Assembly: GCA_002633005.1 (NCBI GenBank)
Contig: NMRA01000320.1
Span: forward strand, 66,720 to 130,719
From: Phoronis australis
Lineage: Eukaryota > Phoronida > Phoronidae
DNA length: 64,000 bases
Reading direction: 5' to 3'
The position numbers and the translations under genes were made by a program. This document shows positions 1 to 12,466 of this stretch, piece by piece (positions within the stretch are counted from its first letter, which is position 1; every line of letters begins with the position of its first letter). The notes under the pieces were generated by a model, which was not told where the DNA came from, made no database searches, and saw only the letters and a list, made by a program, of their open reading frames with translations.

Positions 1-263
1 CCCTCGCAGTACACTCAAATCATGTTACAACAGACGGCTTTAAAACATTTGCTTACTTAAAACAACTCATTCCCAAGGTAACTGCTCTCTGTACAACTTT
101 ATATGGTTACAGTGAACTTGGGTTCCGATGCATGTTTTTGAGAGATCCTGGAAGGATTGATTGCAAGGCAGTTAATTTGGTGATGACGTAACAGTTCATA
201 TCACCTGTCTGATGCAATCAAGTAGTTAGGGGCATTATCCTGTTGATTCCTATCAGATTGCAA

Positions 264-519
264 CTGTACACAGGAGTTGCTTAGGAATATTGTGTATATT
301 TCTTCTCTGGCTCATCCGAACCTATACTGCACACAGGAGTTGCTTAGGAATATTGTGTATATTTCTTCTCTGGTTCATTCGAACCTATACTGCACACAGG
401 AGTTGCCTAGGAATATTGTGTATATTTCTTCTCTGGCTCATCCGAACGTATACTGCACACAGGAGTTGACTAGGAATATTGTGTATATTTCTTCTCTGGC
501 TCATCTGAACCTATACTGC
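264..519. repeat. 66-bp tandem repeat, about 3.9 copies
   Basis: Four near-identical 66-bp units, each carrying CAGGAGTTGCCTAGGAATAT or a one-or-two-base variant and ending in CCTATACTGC. The period is a multiple of three and the plus strand stays open through all copies (22 residues per unit, with NIVYISSLAH in each). The open frame follows from the periodicity; there is no other sign of coding, so I call it a minisatellite. Confidence 0.9.
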
Positions 520-1188
520 TGAGGTTATTGATCTATAACGCATTGTTTTGTTGTTTTTTCCATAGTTATTGTTATTTGAATGTGTTTGTGTATTCTTTTT
601 TAAATTATTAAGTTGAGACACAGATTCAGTTTAATTTTACCAATTTAGGACAGAATATAGCAGACAAGTGAAATTTCGTTTTCTTATTTTTTGCATAAAC
701 ATTATTGGCTACAAATTAATCCTTTTCATCACTTCTGTACTGTAGTTACCATACGACAATGTTTTGTGGGCATTCATATCAATGTTAAAAGCCATTTTCT
801 CGCTTTCAAAGATTTACTGCGTTGCTACAAATGCCAAAAATCAGCCAGTGTTCATTGGTGGCAGGTGTACTCACCAAACCATGCTGTCAGGAAACTCTGG
901 ATTTTTTTCTGTTGTTTTTATGCACCATGTATGCAGCTGTGTGTGTGTGTGTGTGCATATCTCTCTGACTCTCTCCCTCTTTCTCTCCCTGTGCATGTGT
1001 GTGCATGNCGATTGGGCATCCGTTACTGTATCTCCAAAATCCCTTAATGAGTGTTTGTAAAAACATGCAGCTATGGGATGGCGAGTGAACTTTTGGGTGG
1101 ATTCCAGTATCGCTATGCCCGCATGTAGCAATTTGTTTTTTTTATTTGATCCTGTACAATTACAGGTTTTTTTTCTAAATTGCAGGCG
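520..1188. other. Intergenic, no gene seen
   Basis: AT-rich DNA with no coding signal. It contains a short (GT)n run near 940-956 followed by a CT-rich stretch, and a single N near 1007. Positions 636-735 resemble 5836-5930 (shared ACCAATTTAGGAC and the following 80 bases), so both are copies of a dispersed repeat. Confidence 0.6.
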
Positions 1189-1211
1189 GTCTGATACACG
1201 TTGTATCAGAC
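1189..1211. repeat. Perfect 9-bp-arm palindrome
   Basis: GTCTGATAC and GTATCAGAC separated by five bases form a perfect short hairpin just outside the SINE-like unit that follows. It could be a relic of a terminal repeat; no function is implied. Confidence 0.6.
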
Positions 1212-1227
1212 GTGCGCAGGCCTCTCA

Positions 1228-1412
1228 TGTGGGCCCATTGCACTGATCACCTGGAAATATTTTTATGCTTTATTGATATATGGTTAAAACTGAGCTGAGG
1301 AGCTGGAAACCTGGCTCAAGGGTTTACCTGTGTGACCTGGTGGGACTTGAACCCACGACCTCGAGTAAAGAAAGCGGGCACTCATCAACCAGGCCACACT
1401 GCCTCCTCTCAA
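1228..1412 (-). mobile_element. tRNA-derived SINE, copy 1
   Basis: On the minus strand, starting near 1408, the sequence resembles a tRNA gene: an A-box-like TGGCCTGGTTGATGAGTG, then a B box GGTTCAAGTCC, which fits the RNA polymerase III consensus. The tRNA-like head is followed by an unrelated body ending in a GGGCCCATT-containing tail. A second, more diverged copy lies at 51838-52012 inside a cadherin intron. Two dispersed copies with the same body show a SINE and not a tRNA gene. No matching cloverleaf is evident, so a functional tRNA is unlikely. Confidence 0.65.
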
Positions 1413-1535
1413 TTACAGGGTTCCTTGATGGGTTTTCATGAAATTTGGAAATTTCTGCGAAGAAGATTACAACACCTTCGCATTTTCTGATGAATTCAGC
1501 GTATTCTGTGCCCCCTAGTGGCCACTATAATTAAT
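1413..1535 (+). repeat. Dispersed repeat with CTCF-like core, copy 1
   Basis: The stretch starting TTCCTTGATGGGTTTTCATG and ending at CCCCCTAGTGGCC resembles the reverse complement of 16383-16515. Both copies end in a 13-base match to the CTCF core consensus (1509-1521 here). CTCF binding is inference from the motif only. Confidence 0.6.
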
Positions 1536-3263
1536 TTTTTGTCAATTATTGATGTCCCCCTCTATATCCGCCTAAGCTTTTCAAGGACACTAGGCTTACC
1601 TCAAAATCCAGCTGCTGTCTAGTGGTTTTGTAATTGGCCCAATTATGTTGCACACCCAGCAGAATTACTGTAATGAAGAATATATTATGGCGACATTGAA
1701 CAAACGTTTCAGGTTGTTAAAGTCACATTTCTTCTCCAATTTTTAAAATTCAAAAACCTAATCACATGTACTTTTCACGAACTATTCAAATATGCTATTT
1801 ACAAAATCAAAAATTTAAAAATACTATTGTCACCCCCAGTGTGTTTAGGATGGGTCTAATTATCTAGAGAAGGATAACATCAGGAGCCTAGGGTGATATA
1901 ATTAACTACAACAGCATGTTGCCTTTGATCAACGCCTGCAGATTGCGAGGTACGCAAACCAGCCGAGTTGCCCAATCTCTACCAGTTAAGGTGTCAACGT
2001 AGGATTCTTTTCCTGATTGTGAAGTTTTGAAAATTTTCAGGCCTGATGTATTTCTAATGATTGTGGAAGCTGACCTAGATTTTCAGATGGGTCAAACTAC
2101 TGTGGCGCCCCCTGAGTGCAAATATGTTTTTTGCCTGTACCTCAGTATCTACTAAATTCCTCGATGGAGTTTCGAGGAATTTAGTATGAGACAGAGTTCC
2201 AGATATCTACACTTGTCTTTCCTTGTTTCCTTGAATTTGACTTACGCTGGACCCCATAGTAGCCTTTATTTTACATACCACGTGATACTAGCTATTAAAC
2301 ACGAAGCACAGAGTTAACGGTGCAGTGTTGGACACATTCCAATGCTTTGCATTACTCTTGTCGCGATACTTGATAAATACATTTCACATGTCTGCAGAAC
2401 ATGTATCGTGTCCCCAACTGAAGAGTTATTCATAGGGTATGCTGAGTTGCAGTGGAGTCATTTCTAAATTTTTTTGTTGGCGTGCATGTTACCTGCTGTA
2501 TGTGAGGGGAATTTAGGCTCCAAGGTCTGTATCCAATATCTGCCTGAGCTTAATTTTTAGGCTAAACCCTTGCAGATGTTTGTCTTAAACTGAGTACTAT
2601 TCATAATTTAGGGGGAAATTCTTAATACTTACAATTTATATTTTCGTTTTATTTTACATTTACCCACGACGAGTTTCGGCAGTTGAGAGATATGTCCAAG
2701 ATAGACACATTTTGTAACTTTTATGCCGTTTGTGTTTGCTTTATTTTTTATTAATTGAAAAAAATGAGAAGTGAGTGCATTTGGGCAAAAACCTCATTAC
2801 GTATGACGGCATTTGTTTGAGTCAGCTGCCATTCACTAGTGGCTATTTTAAGTGGTGGTGCACCACCAAGAATAAAAGTTAAACTGAAAAATTCATGTGT
2901 ATTAAGTTCAGTTTCAGAGTGTTTTTAGTTGTGTTGGTGCAAGTTTCCACTGAACTAACTTGCATTAAAATATGTTTTATGAAGTCTTTAACTAAAAAAG
3001 TGATAAGAGTGTCTTTAAATGTTTTAAATCGATTACATCAGTGCCTACATTTGTGAACTCAGTTGTTTAGAAATTTGTAAGTCAGTGTTACTCACACATG
3101 GGCGCATGGGCCTTATTCCAAATACAGACGCATCTTTGTTAATAGGCCCGTGAACCTAATTGTACACATAATTGGTACATTTTAATATAATGGGATTTAG
3201 CAATTTGCATGTCCAATGTTAAAGCAGCTTTTCTCCCATCTGGCTGACTAAAACATGGAATTG
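1536..3263. other. Intergenic, no gene seen
   Basis: No convincing reading frame or RNA gene. The one clear structure is an inverted repeat at 2150-2186: perfect 15-bp arms around CTAAATTCCTCGA with a 7-base loop. Confidence 0.6.
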
Positions 3264-3430
3264 AATTGGGCCTTTTACATCAATCTCATAAAATTCTTTA
3301 CCATGACAAGATTTTATTTCCATTACCAACAAGAACATTGAAACCATCAGCCACTCAAGACAATGCTTCAGGTTTTATTGGGGTTCGCCAACCCTACAGT
3401 TATTATTTTGAAAATGGGTGTGAGCATTGT
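3264..3430. repeat. Dispersed repeat B, copy 1
   Basis: Shares ATTTCCATTA, ACATTGAAACCATC and AGGTTTTATTGGG, in the same order and spacing, with 34527-34690 in FARS2 intron 1. Family unknown. Confidence 0.6.
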
Positions 3431-3724
3431 TCGTGACTCAAGTTGGCTAGTGAAATAGAATCCTACCATGGTAAACAATGTTGTGAAACCAGTTTTAAGC
3501 AAAAAAAATGCCAAATACAATTTTTTTTGCCAGCCAAACAGGGCAAAATGCAGCTTCAAATGCTTGACCTTGTTATGACTGCTATAAGTTGTTTGTACAA
3601 CAAGAATAAAAACAATGACTCTACATTTCTGAAGAGGAGTGGCTGGGTACATACATTCATGCAGTTGAAATGTGTTAAATACAGAAGTACATGTGTTGGT
3701 TATCCGATGACGGGCAACTAAGGT

Positions 3725-3964
3725 GGCTTGGAATTTTCCTCGTTTAAGAGGATTTCTTTTTTGGTTTCAATTTCATCTCATTCGTTTTCTATTTTCCTCA
3801 TTCTTTCCTCTTTAATCGTTACTTTGACTTTATTCATACAAAAAGTTTATTTCAATTAAATTTTAAAACACAAGAAACATTTCTATCTCACAAGCCTATT
3901 TACTTGTGGAACTATACATCACCTGGAAAATTTTCCTCATTTTGTCATTGGTCACTCCAAGCCC
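3725..3964. mobile_element. MITE-like element with GGCTTGGA ends, copy 1
   Basis: Begins GGCTTGGAAT and ends ACTCCAAGCC, giving short terminal inverted repeats around about 240 bp. A second copy with the same ends and interior (shared TTTGACTTTATTC and CACCTGGAAAATTTTCC) lies at 40878-41121. Too short to encode a transposase, so it is non-autonomous; the family is unknown. Confidence 0.6.
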
Positions 3965-6900
3965 TAATCAGTGTCAAAAATGAGTAAGTGAAAGGAAGAC
4001 ACTGTGTACGCAAATCTTTAACAACAGTCTGGTTTTTCACATTATTTTATTCTTTAGCGAAACAGCAATAACAGTGAATCAAAAAGAACTCTACAATATT
4101 CTACCTAATAAATCAACAAACAGTCAAAATGAAACAAATCACTATTAAATAATACAATTATACCATATATAAAGACATTATGCAAGGAATTTCCATTCGG
4201 TATCGCATCACTCAACGAGCACTTCATCGTACCAACAGTTCCATGTGTGTTAACATGTTTCCATCAATCGTAGTCTAACATAGTTCACTTGGACAACAGT
4301 ACCAATGGTGAAAAAGCTTTAATTTAGCGGTAAATTTTACAATTGTCGATTCCTTGATGTATAAAACTTCAAATTCTAGCACAACATTCTTGCGACATGG
4401 CTCTTAATTGATCTGTTACAGAATTTGACCACATAACTAATTTTGCTATTTTGAGTTGCAGCACATCTCTCATATCGCAAGTCCGATCCTATCAGACAAG
4501 ATATCTGATTGGGCAAAAACTGATTTATCTGAAGGGTTGAATTCACGAAATAAATTTGTACTGCTGAACCTTTGCCACTTGTACTGGGAAATAAGGTAGA
4601 GACAATTCTTCAAGCCATAGCAAATTCTGGAAAATTTTCTTTTGATGCAGAATCCCAAACCGAGCACAATCCATTTCTCAACACAAAATTTCTTTTTGAA
4701 GCAATATACGGATTCAAGCATAAGGTCAACATTTTGCAGTTTTCAAGTACCTTATTAGGCATATGACCTAATAGAGTAGTGATATTTTGTAACTAATTCA
4801 TCATAACATTTGTAGTATTTATGCTTGCACTACCAACGATAGAGGTACAACCAGTCATGGTTATATCCTTATGAGGAACTGCTATTGCGGACCTATAGAC
4901 TTGAATGTATTTATTCATGACAAGATCCAACAGATATTCCAGTTCCAAAATACCGTATTCGCCCAGTCTACCGCCCAGGACACTTAGATTGGCAGGTCAA
5001 CAATAAGAGGTTACTAAGTTCAGCTAAACGTCAGTGATTAAAACAAACATTTTAGAAGTCCGGCTTGGCACTTTTGATAGGGTGAACTCCCAGGGAGCTA
5101 CATTGCCATGGACTCCACATGCACAAGTCAAATAAAAGATTGTCAAACTGTAAATGATGAATAGTAACGAGGGTACCAGGATGGGTTTCCCTGAAACTGA
5201 CCTATTAGGAATGAAAGGAAAGCAAGCTGCGCTCTTTTGGGAACTACGGTAGAATTCTGATGAAATAGGTGTTCACAAAGACAGTGGCAGTGAAAAAAGT
5301 TTGAATTGCATGACTTGGGTGTGTGTAGGAAAGCCGATCATGGGTGATAAAAAGTGATAATTTGGAAATATCGGCCAAGGACAATCATCCGAGTATGGAC
5401 AGAAACCGAGACGAATAAGGTATATCTCAACTCTCCCACCTCAGCCAACTGTTTGCTGCTTACTCTTACAAAACATTCAGGTATGCAACCTTCACTACAG
5501 GTAGTAACTTAAATAATAACTTTAATAACTTACAGCATTAGTTACTCTACTATTATAAATGTAACTGAAAACTTCATACGTTAACATGCAATGACATATC
5601 TGTTTTCATCTGAACATCGAGGAGATCTACTTCCAGGGGAATTCTGGGACTTTTCAACATTTAGTCAAAAGTTAGAGGCTAAAATCACTTATCAAACTGA
5701 TGGTAGGTACAATTTTGTAAAATGTGCAGCCAGTTGAATAACGGGCACTTCCAAAACTCGAAGTTGATGTCATAAAAACACATCGCTATTTACTCAATCT
5801 AAGCTGCTATGAACAATACACTTTACCGTAAAATCTAACCAATTTAGGACCCAATATGGAAGATAGGCGAAACTTTATTTTAAATTTTTTCATAAAAGAT
5901 AGCTGGCACCGAATCAATTATTCACCAGTTTCATGGTATATTACATAGCTATAGGCACCAATGTGTTGAGTAATTTCCATTAACAGCAATGTTAAAAGCC
6001 TCTGAAAAATGAAAAAAGAACAATTTTGGCAATTACTTGTGTATAAAATTGGGGACATTTTACCATACATAGCCTTTAAAGTTGTGTGTGCCTGTTCTGA
6101 TCGATGAAAGTAGGCTTTACTGCACATATTCATGAGCAGATGTTTACATGGCAGTGCAGCAGCGCAGAATTTCACCAACCATCCCGTGCACAAAACATTT
6201 CTCCACAGAAAGTTTAACGGAACTCATCAAACGAGCCTGAAACTCAGTCCCGAAAGCTCAAGCATAATATGAAAAGAAGTCTGTGAACTAAATATCCGAT
6301 AAATACAACGGTGGCCCCGCAGACAAACTCACGAGCAAAACATCAGCAGTCTACCAACAAGTCCGATTTACTTGCACTGCACCGATTGAAGAAATTTTTC
6401 GCTGGATTCTGGACATAATGACGAAGTAGTAATTCAGGGTCCTTAAGAATCACCCAAAAACCAAGATTTTACCACAGGCAGACACGGTCAAGATGGCTAT
6501 AAGATATTGCGACATCAAGTTCTCTTTTAGGAATTCATGAATTTCGAGTATTTAGACTTTTCCACTAAATGGCATCCAGTTATCTAATAAGCTGTTTTGG
6601 GCTCCAACATCTGCCAAAATGTGGAACATCACAGAATTCCCCTTTGACCTACAGAAAATGTTACAATACAAATTTACTAACAATAATGACTAGTCAGAAG
6701 ACATTGCATGCATTAAGCAACAACTTGCTTGACCTTCAACATCCAGGCCACTAAGCAATTTTTTACACACCAACAATTAGGTTAGCATGTGGAACATGGT
6801 GGTGAACATGTACATTTGTTGACATGAAATAATGCAGGTATATCTGTGGCAATATAAATATATCTAGGTGATAACCTTCTGGGTTCGAGCGGGTTTTTTT

Positions 6901-8931
6901 GAATTATATATTTTCAGCTTTAAACCTAATTTTCACATACTATTTTAATTAAGATGGCAAGCACACATGAACGTGACAGACACAATTAAACAGCAAAGTG
7001 CATTAGTAAATAACATGGAAACGATGAACAACAATGGGCAGTTAGTACATGGCACTTAGAATGAAAACAGAAAACAAAATTGTGAATTTACTACTAACCA
7101 AACCTCGTGAGTGTCGTGGACGCAAGAATCTCGCTAAAGAACCTAGTGTGGTTACACGCTTTGCTTGTAATACATGGTCATATCTTGCAAGACTCTCACC
7201 TCAACAGAACGCACGCCTGATGTGGGGTATTCACAAGCTCAAAAGCTACTAAAAGGTATCTGCAGGATATATGACTTTGTTGAACCAGAAATAATCACAG
7301 GCAACATGTAATACAATCATACAGGCACTCATCACAGCAATGCAAAACAGGGCAGTAGCCAATTTCCTGTGAATTCAAGCTGTTTTCACCACAGCTAATG
7401 AAAAGTAAGAAACCAGCTTGCACAAAATGCCTAGTGGCTACAGCATGTCATCAGGAGATGCCAAGAATTTGGAGATTGCCTGGCTTCTATTATTGGCAGA
7501 CATCGTAACAGACGCAGAGCCTTAAGAGCATGACTTTTTTAGCTGACTGAATCAATGAATCTTTACAGACATGCTAAATCCACTGAGCCATGAATCACTG
7601 ACTAAAACACTGACGCACTGGGATACAAAGACAGGTAGAAATCAAGAAACCAACGACCCTTGAATTGGTTTGGGGAATTTCCCAACTGCAAATTCTAGAA
7701 AACCGGATCCTGCAATAAGTGCACAGTCCACTTTCAACAAAAATTCCTCATTTTAGCTGCCAATAAAAAACAGACATCCCCAGTTCCACCTGTGCCTATT
7801 CCAGTTTGAAGATTCAAAGTATTTTGCCTAATGTTTTTTTCACTTGGGCAAGATGAGAAAGGCAAGCTAGAAATTCGCTATCATTCTTCCCAGCATTTTG
7901 GCTACGTTCAAACACGTTCAATGTCATCAGTCGGTCCTCTCAAAACTCCTATTCCAATTAGTAAATATACTCAGTAAACAAAAAGTAAACAAAGTACAGA
8001 ATACTGACTTTGTCAGTGAGAATGGAAGTGCATACAATGGAAGTGCAAAATGGAACAGCATACAATACACAATATTCCTACCTATAACAGCTGCCAGAAA
8101 AATTTGAACACTGATTCCATAGTTCAGTAAAACAAAAGACAAGGTTACATAATATAAATACAAATGCATGAAAATATCAAAAAGTAAAAACAAGCAGATA
8201 ACATGCCATTTCGACTTTGCTACACAGGCAATCTGACACGTTCTACACACTTTTGGAAGTTAATTTATAAAACAAAAAAATACAACAGTTGACTTGGTAT
8301 TGAATTTATACCCCTTCTGCACATAGGAATACGACTAGAACAACAAATCATATGTGCCCTGTGCCGAGTTTTCACTTGAGTTTTGTATTTTCAATAGTCA
8401 ATTAGTTTATAAAATGAGTATTCAATAGGAAACAATCGGCATACAATTCTCTAGCATCGTGAGAGTACATTAGCATCTTTTGATACAATTTCTAATTCTG
8501 GAGAGCAAGACGGGACGAGTTGATAGGGATGAAATGCAATCTGTTTCCGATTCACCCAACACTTTAGATGGAGTTTTCCTCCTGAATGGTCTGATTTCAC
8601 CTCAGCACAACAGCGCCAATTTGGCGGCATGATGGTTACAAACAATATCAAAAAACAAGAGCACAGAATGCTGACCACCAACTACTTTTATGCCATCTAG
8701 GGACAAAGCATTTTTCACTATACCCTCCTTACATGGAAAAGGCATGATCTGTAATGTGTAAACAAACCTAAAGTGACTGACACAGTTGGCCCAGTTTTTC
8801 AATGATGTATAATGTTTGCACATTATGTAACATTAGGTAACTCGTCTGCCCCTCAGCCCTTAGATTGATTACAGTTAGTAGTTTATTTTATTTACATAAC
8901 AAACCACAGCTTCCTGAAATATTGGCTTAGT
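3965..8931. other. Intergenic, no gene seen
   Basis: About 5 kb of AT-rich DNA with only short chance reading frames. It contains dispersed repeat copies at 5836-5930 (pairs with 636-735) and about 7107-7195 (pairs with 57795-57900 on the other strand). I see no splice-bounded coding stretch, tRNA or array. Confidence 0.55.
7107..7195 (+). repeat. Dispersed repeat with CTTTGCTTG core, copy 1
   Basis: The segment around CGCTTTGCTTGTAATACATG matches the minus strand of about 57795-57900 (TGCTTTGCTTGCAATGCTTG), also at the translated level (VxTxFACNxWxYLA). Either a non-coding repeat or a decayed element-encoded frame. Confidence 0.45.
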
Positions 8932-9459
8932 GTTATGCAGGACCCTAGAAAAATGTCCAAATTTGGCTCACTTCGGAGCATCCTATCTCAGAAACGGACA
9001 ACCGGATTCATAAGAAATGGAAGAAACTTTCTGACAGAATGCTTTATACACTATTCTCCAAAACGCCGCTAGAAATTGTTTTCAACATATTCGAATTTTG
9101 CATGACGGAGTTATAAAAAGGACTTTTATGGTGATGTGGAAAAAATCTAAATTCGCATAAAACGAATATGAAAAGAACAATTTAGAAAGCATTTTTGAGA
9201 TTTTATCTTGAACATTTACATGAAACATTAATTTAGTCATCTTGTTCTTGATGCCGCTAGTTTCCTATGAATGTACCTTTCTTCTTCGCTAAATTTTACA
9301 AAACACATGGTCACGTGATCCCAATAATGGCAAATTGGTATAAAGTCAAAAGTCAACTTCTACAGGCTTTCAACTCACAGAATATTTTCACCAAGTTAAA
9401 ATCTGTAGTGTGGAAGATATTTGGCTAAATACCCGCTTGTCAATAAGGTCCTGCATAAT
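8932..9459. mobile_element. MITE, GTTATGCAGGACC family, complete copy
   Basis: Left end GTTATGCAGGACC (8932-8944) and right end GGTCCTGCATAAT (9447-9459) are inverted repeats matching at 12 of 13 positions. CTTAG occurs immediately outside both ends, allowing one base of slack, and may be the target-site duplication. The interior (about 530 bp) has no transposase. Its right half is recognisable, inverted, at 15981-16290 and 19418-19510, and in direct orientation at 25742-26217. Confidence 0.75.
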
Positions 9460-11097
9460 CTTAGGGTATGAAAACCACATAAAGATAGGAACTGCTGTAT
9501 ATAAAGGGACAACTTCAAAATTTTGTTCACAGTCCACATGTGTGCACAAACTCTCCTGATCACACTTGCTAACAGACTAACCTCAAAGTCAAAATTAAAT
9601 ACTTAATACTTATTCACAAACCAGATATTACAATTACACATTGCCAACATATTCTATACAAGTCAGATCTAATAAAACATAACATGACATGTGAATGACC
9701 AAAAGGGTATCTATAATGCCTAGCTCAACAAATAACAAAGCTTGCATGTGTTACACCCCATAATGTGTAGAATGCTAGTCTAAACTATATTATTGACCAG
9801 TTCATGTTTTCTGATTACCATAAGACAAACAGGCATGAAATGAGCTGGCCAAATACTGCAAATGCAAACGCAAATGCTTTCAACATTTTTTCCACAGGAG
9901 CGCAGAATGATATTAGTGCACATACAACCTAACAGAACCAGTTCGTGTCTCCTTCAGTCAAGAGAGTAGAGTATGGGTATTTTCCCTACCCAAATAGAGC
10001 AAGCTTCCAATGAAATTGATTATTTTTTGTACTTTTTGGGAGCAAAAAATCTACTGCTAAGATAAATGCTCAAAAAGAAAATAGCACCTTTAATGAAGTC
10101 TCACTTGCGGTAAGTTGAACATTGGAGATTAAAAGTGAAAATTTCAGGGGTGGGTGGTAAGCCGCGCTTTGACATTAACCTGGGTGAATACAATATGCGC
10201 CCATGAAAAAATAATGGTGGCACTGATCAAAGTTGGATTTTTTACTGGATGTCTAAGGATCTACGCAAAATACTAAGGCTTGCAATAACTCTCAAAAACT
10301 GTAGAACTGATGGGTTTAGTTAGATAAGACACATAGTTTTTTAAAGACTCTTGTGGAGTGGGCAACACCAGCCACTACACTCTGATGTTTGTATCCAACA
10401 AAAAATAAAGACGGTGCAGCGGCTATACTAGAATAAAGATTTCTACAAAAATACATCTTCTCACTGAATAACAAACATTATCCACAGCGACACTTACTAG
10501 AGATTGCAATGGTGACGCATTTTATGCTAACAAATATTTCAGCAAAGCAAAAACTTATTAAGCATCAATTGCAAATACTACATTACGTTATGTACTCTGA
10601 CTTCATTACAAAAAACAACCACAACATATTGACATTCTCACTATTAAATATTATTCCTCCCAACCCTACCTTAGCTCCTCAGAGACAGCTAGGTCTATCA
10701 GTATACCACCAAATCATTATTTTTTGCTTTTCATGGTTGGGAGAAGCTCATTTTTGATTATGAAAAAAATTTGTTTTAACAACTAAATATTTTACAGCCG
10801 GTCATGCGGAGAAAAAATATTTTAAATTGAGGCCTTATTTTATAGTAACACATTCATTAGATTGACAAGCCAAATTTTTATCAAGGTCATGTATCAACTT
10901 GATATAACCCATCGTCTTCTGATTCAATACCTTCCTGACCTTTTCGTTAATTATAACCATAGGCTTTGTCTTAATTAATCACTTAATCCTCACGATAATT
11001 TACAGCACTTCTCATGTCAAATCACAGCCTCCATGTGAACAGTACAAGCTCCATAAGATACCACCACTGGGCACCGTACGTCTATGCAGGATCACGG
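9460..11097. other. Intergenic / probable 3' region of the PPP1R3-like gene
   Basis: No coding stretch recognised. The part adjoining 11098 should be the 3' untranslated region of the minus-strand PPP1R3-like gene, but I could not fix a polyadenylation site. Confidence 0.5.
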
Positions 11098-12456
11098 CTA
11101 GCACATAAAATGCATCCAGGCATTCTCATGAGATGAAGGAAACGACCTTTGGTAGCACTCAATATTGTAATTTTGACCAAAATTACTATCCCAATATAAG
11201 TTGCCATCAACAGAATAGCAAATACAAAATGATAGCTTCCCTCCTACTGGCATGTCTGAGGGTGCCACAATACTGAAGGAGAAACGATCAGTGGGCCCGT
11301 CGCAGGAGTTTGGCACATAGTTTGAATGAACATCAGTAAAAGTAACCCAGTTGTTCACAGTGTAGCGAACCTTCACTGCCTTGTGATACGAAATGTTAGC
11401 CACACGAATAGTACCAGTGATAGTCATGTCAGTAATCATAGCATTCTCAAGACATACAAGTTGATCTTTGACTCGTTTAAGAAAATTTTCTGAAGCACCT
11501 GGCTGAGGGAACTGGGCTGACAAATATCGACATGGCAAATCGCTGGAAGAGCTTTGAAGATCAGGCAAAGCCAATCGCGGATCAAAGGGTTGCAAGTGAG
11601 CTTTTGCAGACAAAGGTATCCTTGGAGGGGAATCTAAGTTCAAAATATGTCGTACTGACTCCAAGTCCAAGCCTAAAGTGTCCGCAAAACGAACTACCTT
11701 TTTACGACGAGGTGTGTCTGGTGGAGTTTTATCAGCCTTTAGGGAGGAGCTCCTGCGCAAATCCTCTCGATTAAATCGGAACTCTTCGTCATTGTAAATA
11801 GGACTGTTGGCATCAACAAGGTCCCAAAATGACGCAGATTCATTCCATGAAGAACTAGTACTAGTACATTCATGTAACTCAGTGGTGTCTGAGGATGGAG
11901 GCACAGCTATTGCGTTTTGTGGATTATCATTCTTATCAATCTCAACTTCTTCAATTGTAACCGATGTTTCTTGAGACGAAGACACGTTTGTTGCTGTATC
12001 ATCGCATTTTTTCTTATTTATGTCTATTTTCAATTTTGCAAAACGCGACCTCCGCGACGTAAACCCAGAGTCTTCAGACCCTGTGTCACAGCCGCTTATA
12101 CTGGAGGTCGTCTGCTCGTTTTCAAGGTCACTCGAGTTATCACAGGTATGAAAGCTTTCTGAATCCGAATCCTCCCCAGTAATGCTACTAACCGTGCTGC
12201 CATTTGTCCCTCTGTTGATCTCGAGATCAAACAACAGTTCCTCGTCGACTTCCCGGTCCGGTCTGTGGGTTTTTTCCGAATTTTCTTGACAGTCGTCTGC
12301 GAGCATTTGCTCGTTGTCTGCCATGCTCAATTCCGCAAACGGAACAGTCGGTGTTGCAGACTTATCGTTGTTGTTATTATTATTATTAAACAACGACAGT
12401 CTAACATCACACGCCAATCGCATCACGTCGTGGAGGCATCCAAAATGGGACGTCAT
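11098..12456 (-). CDS. PPP1R3-family glycogen-targeting subunit of protein phosphatase 1
   Basis: A single open frame of 452 aa. Residues 252-257 (KKVVRF) are an RVxF-type PP1-docking motif. Residues about 325-436 form a CBM21 carbohydrate-binding domain, including the family signature YWDSNFGQNY (421-430). Family knowledge: these subunits bring PP1 catalytic subunit to glycogen, activating glycogen synthase and restraining phosphorylase. The N-terminal 230 residues are acidic and Ser/Thr-rich and probably disordered, with an Asn7 run (24-30) from AAT/AAC triplets. RRSSSLK (234-240) is a possible kinase or 14-3-3 site. The start is uncertain: ATG at 12456 is preceded by an overlapping out-of-frame ATG at 12466, and ATG at 12324 (Met45) is an alternative. 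An upstream non-coding exon is possible. The neighbourhood (LYRM4, FARS2) favours PPP1R3G as nearest human relative; sequence alone says only PPP1R3 family. Confidence 0.93.
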   Translation of the reverse strand: MTSHFGCLHDVMRLACDVRLSLFNNNNNNNDKSATPTVPFAELSMADNEQMLADDCQENSEKTHRPDREVDEELLFDLEINRGTNGSTVSSITGEDSDSESFHTCDNSSDLENEQTTSSISGCDTGSEDSGFTSRRSRFAKLKIDINKKKCDDTATNVSSSQETSVTIEEVEIDKNDNPQNAIAVPPSSDTTELHECTSTSSSWNESASFWDLVDANSPIYNDEEFRFNREDLRRSSSLKADKTPPDTPRRKKVVRFADTLGLDLESVRHILNLDSPPRIPLSAKAHLQPFDPRLALPDLQSSSSDLPCRYLSAQFPQPGASENFLKRVKDQLVCLENAMITDMTITGTIRVANISYHKAVKVRYTVNNWVTFTDVHSNYVPNSCDGPTDRFSFSIVAPSDMPVGGKLSFCICYSVDGNLYWDSNFGQNYNIECYQRSFPSSHENAWMHFMC

Positions 12457-12466
12457 GCCTGTCCAT
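12409..12466 (-). promoter_or_regulatory. Upstream ORF overlapping the PPP1R3-like start
   Basis: ATG at 12466 opens a 19-codon frame (MDRHDVPFWMPPRRDAIGV) that overlaps the annotated start in another frame and stops near 12407-12409. If the transcript begins upstream, this would reduce initiation at 12456 and favour reinitiation, for example at Met45. Transcript boundaries are not visible here. Confidence 0.4.

Noticed and set aside
264-519. CRISPR-like array
   Set aside because: Contiguous 66-bp units without spacers, in an animal genome.
1330-1408. tRNA gene on the minus strand
   Set aside because: A good B box, but no matching cloverleaf, and a second copy shares the downstream body, so it is a SINE.
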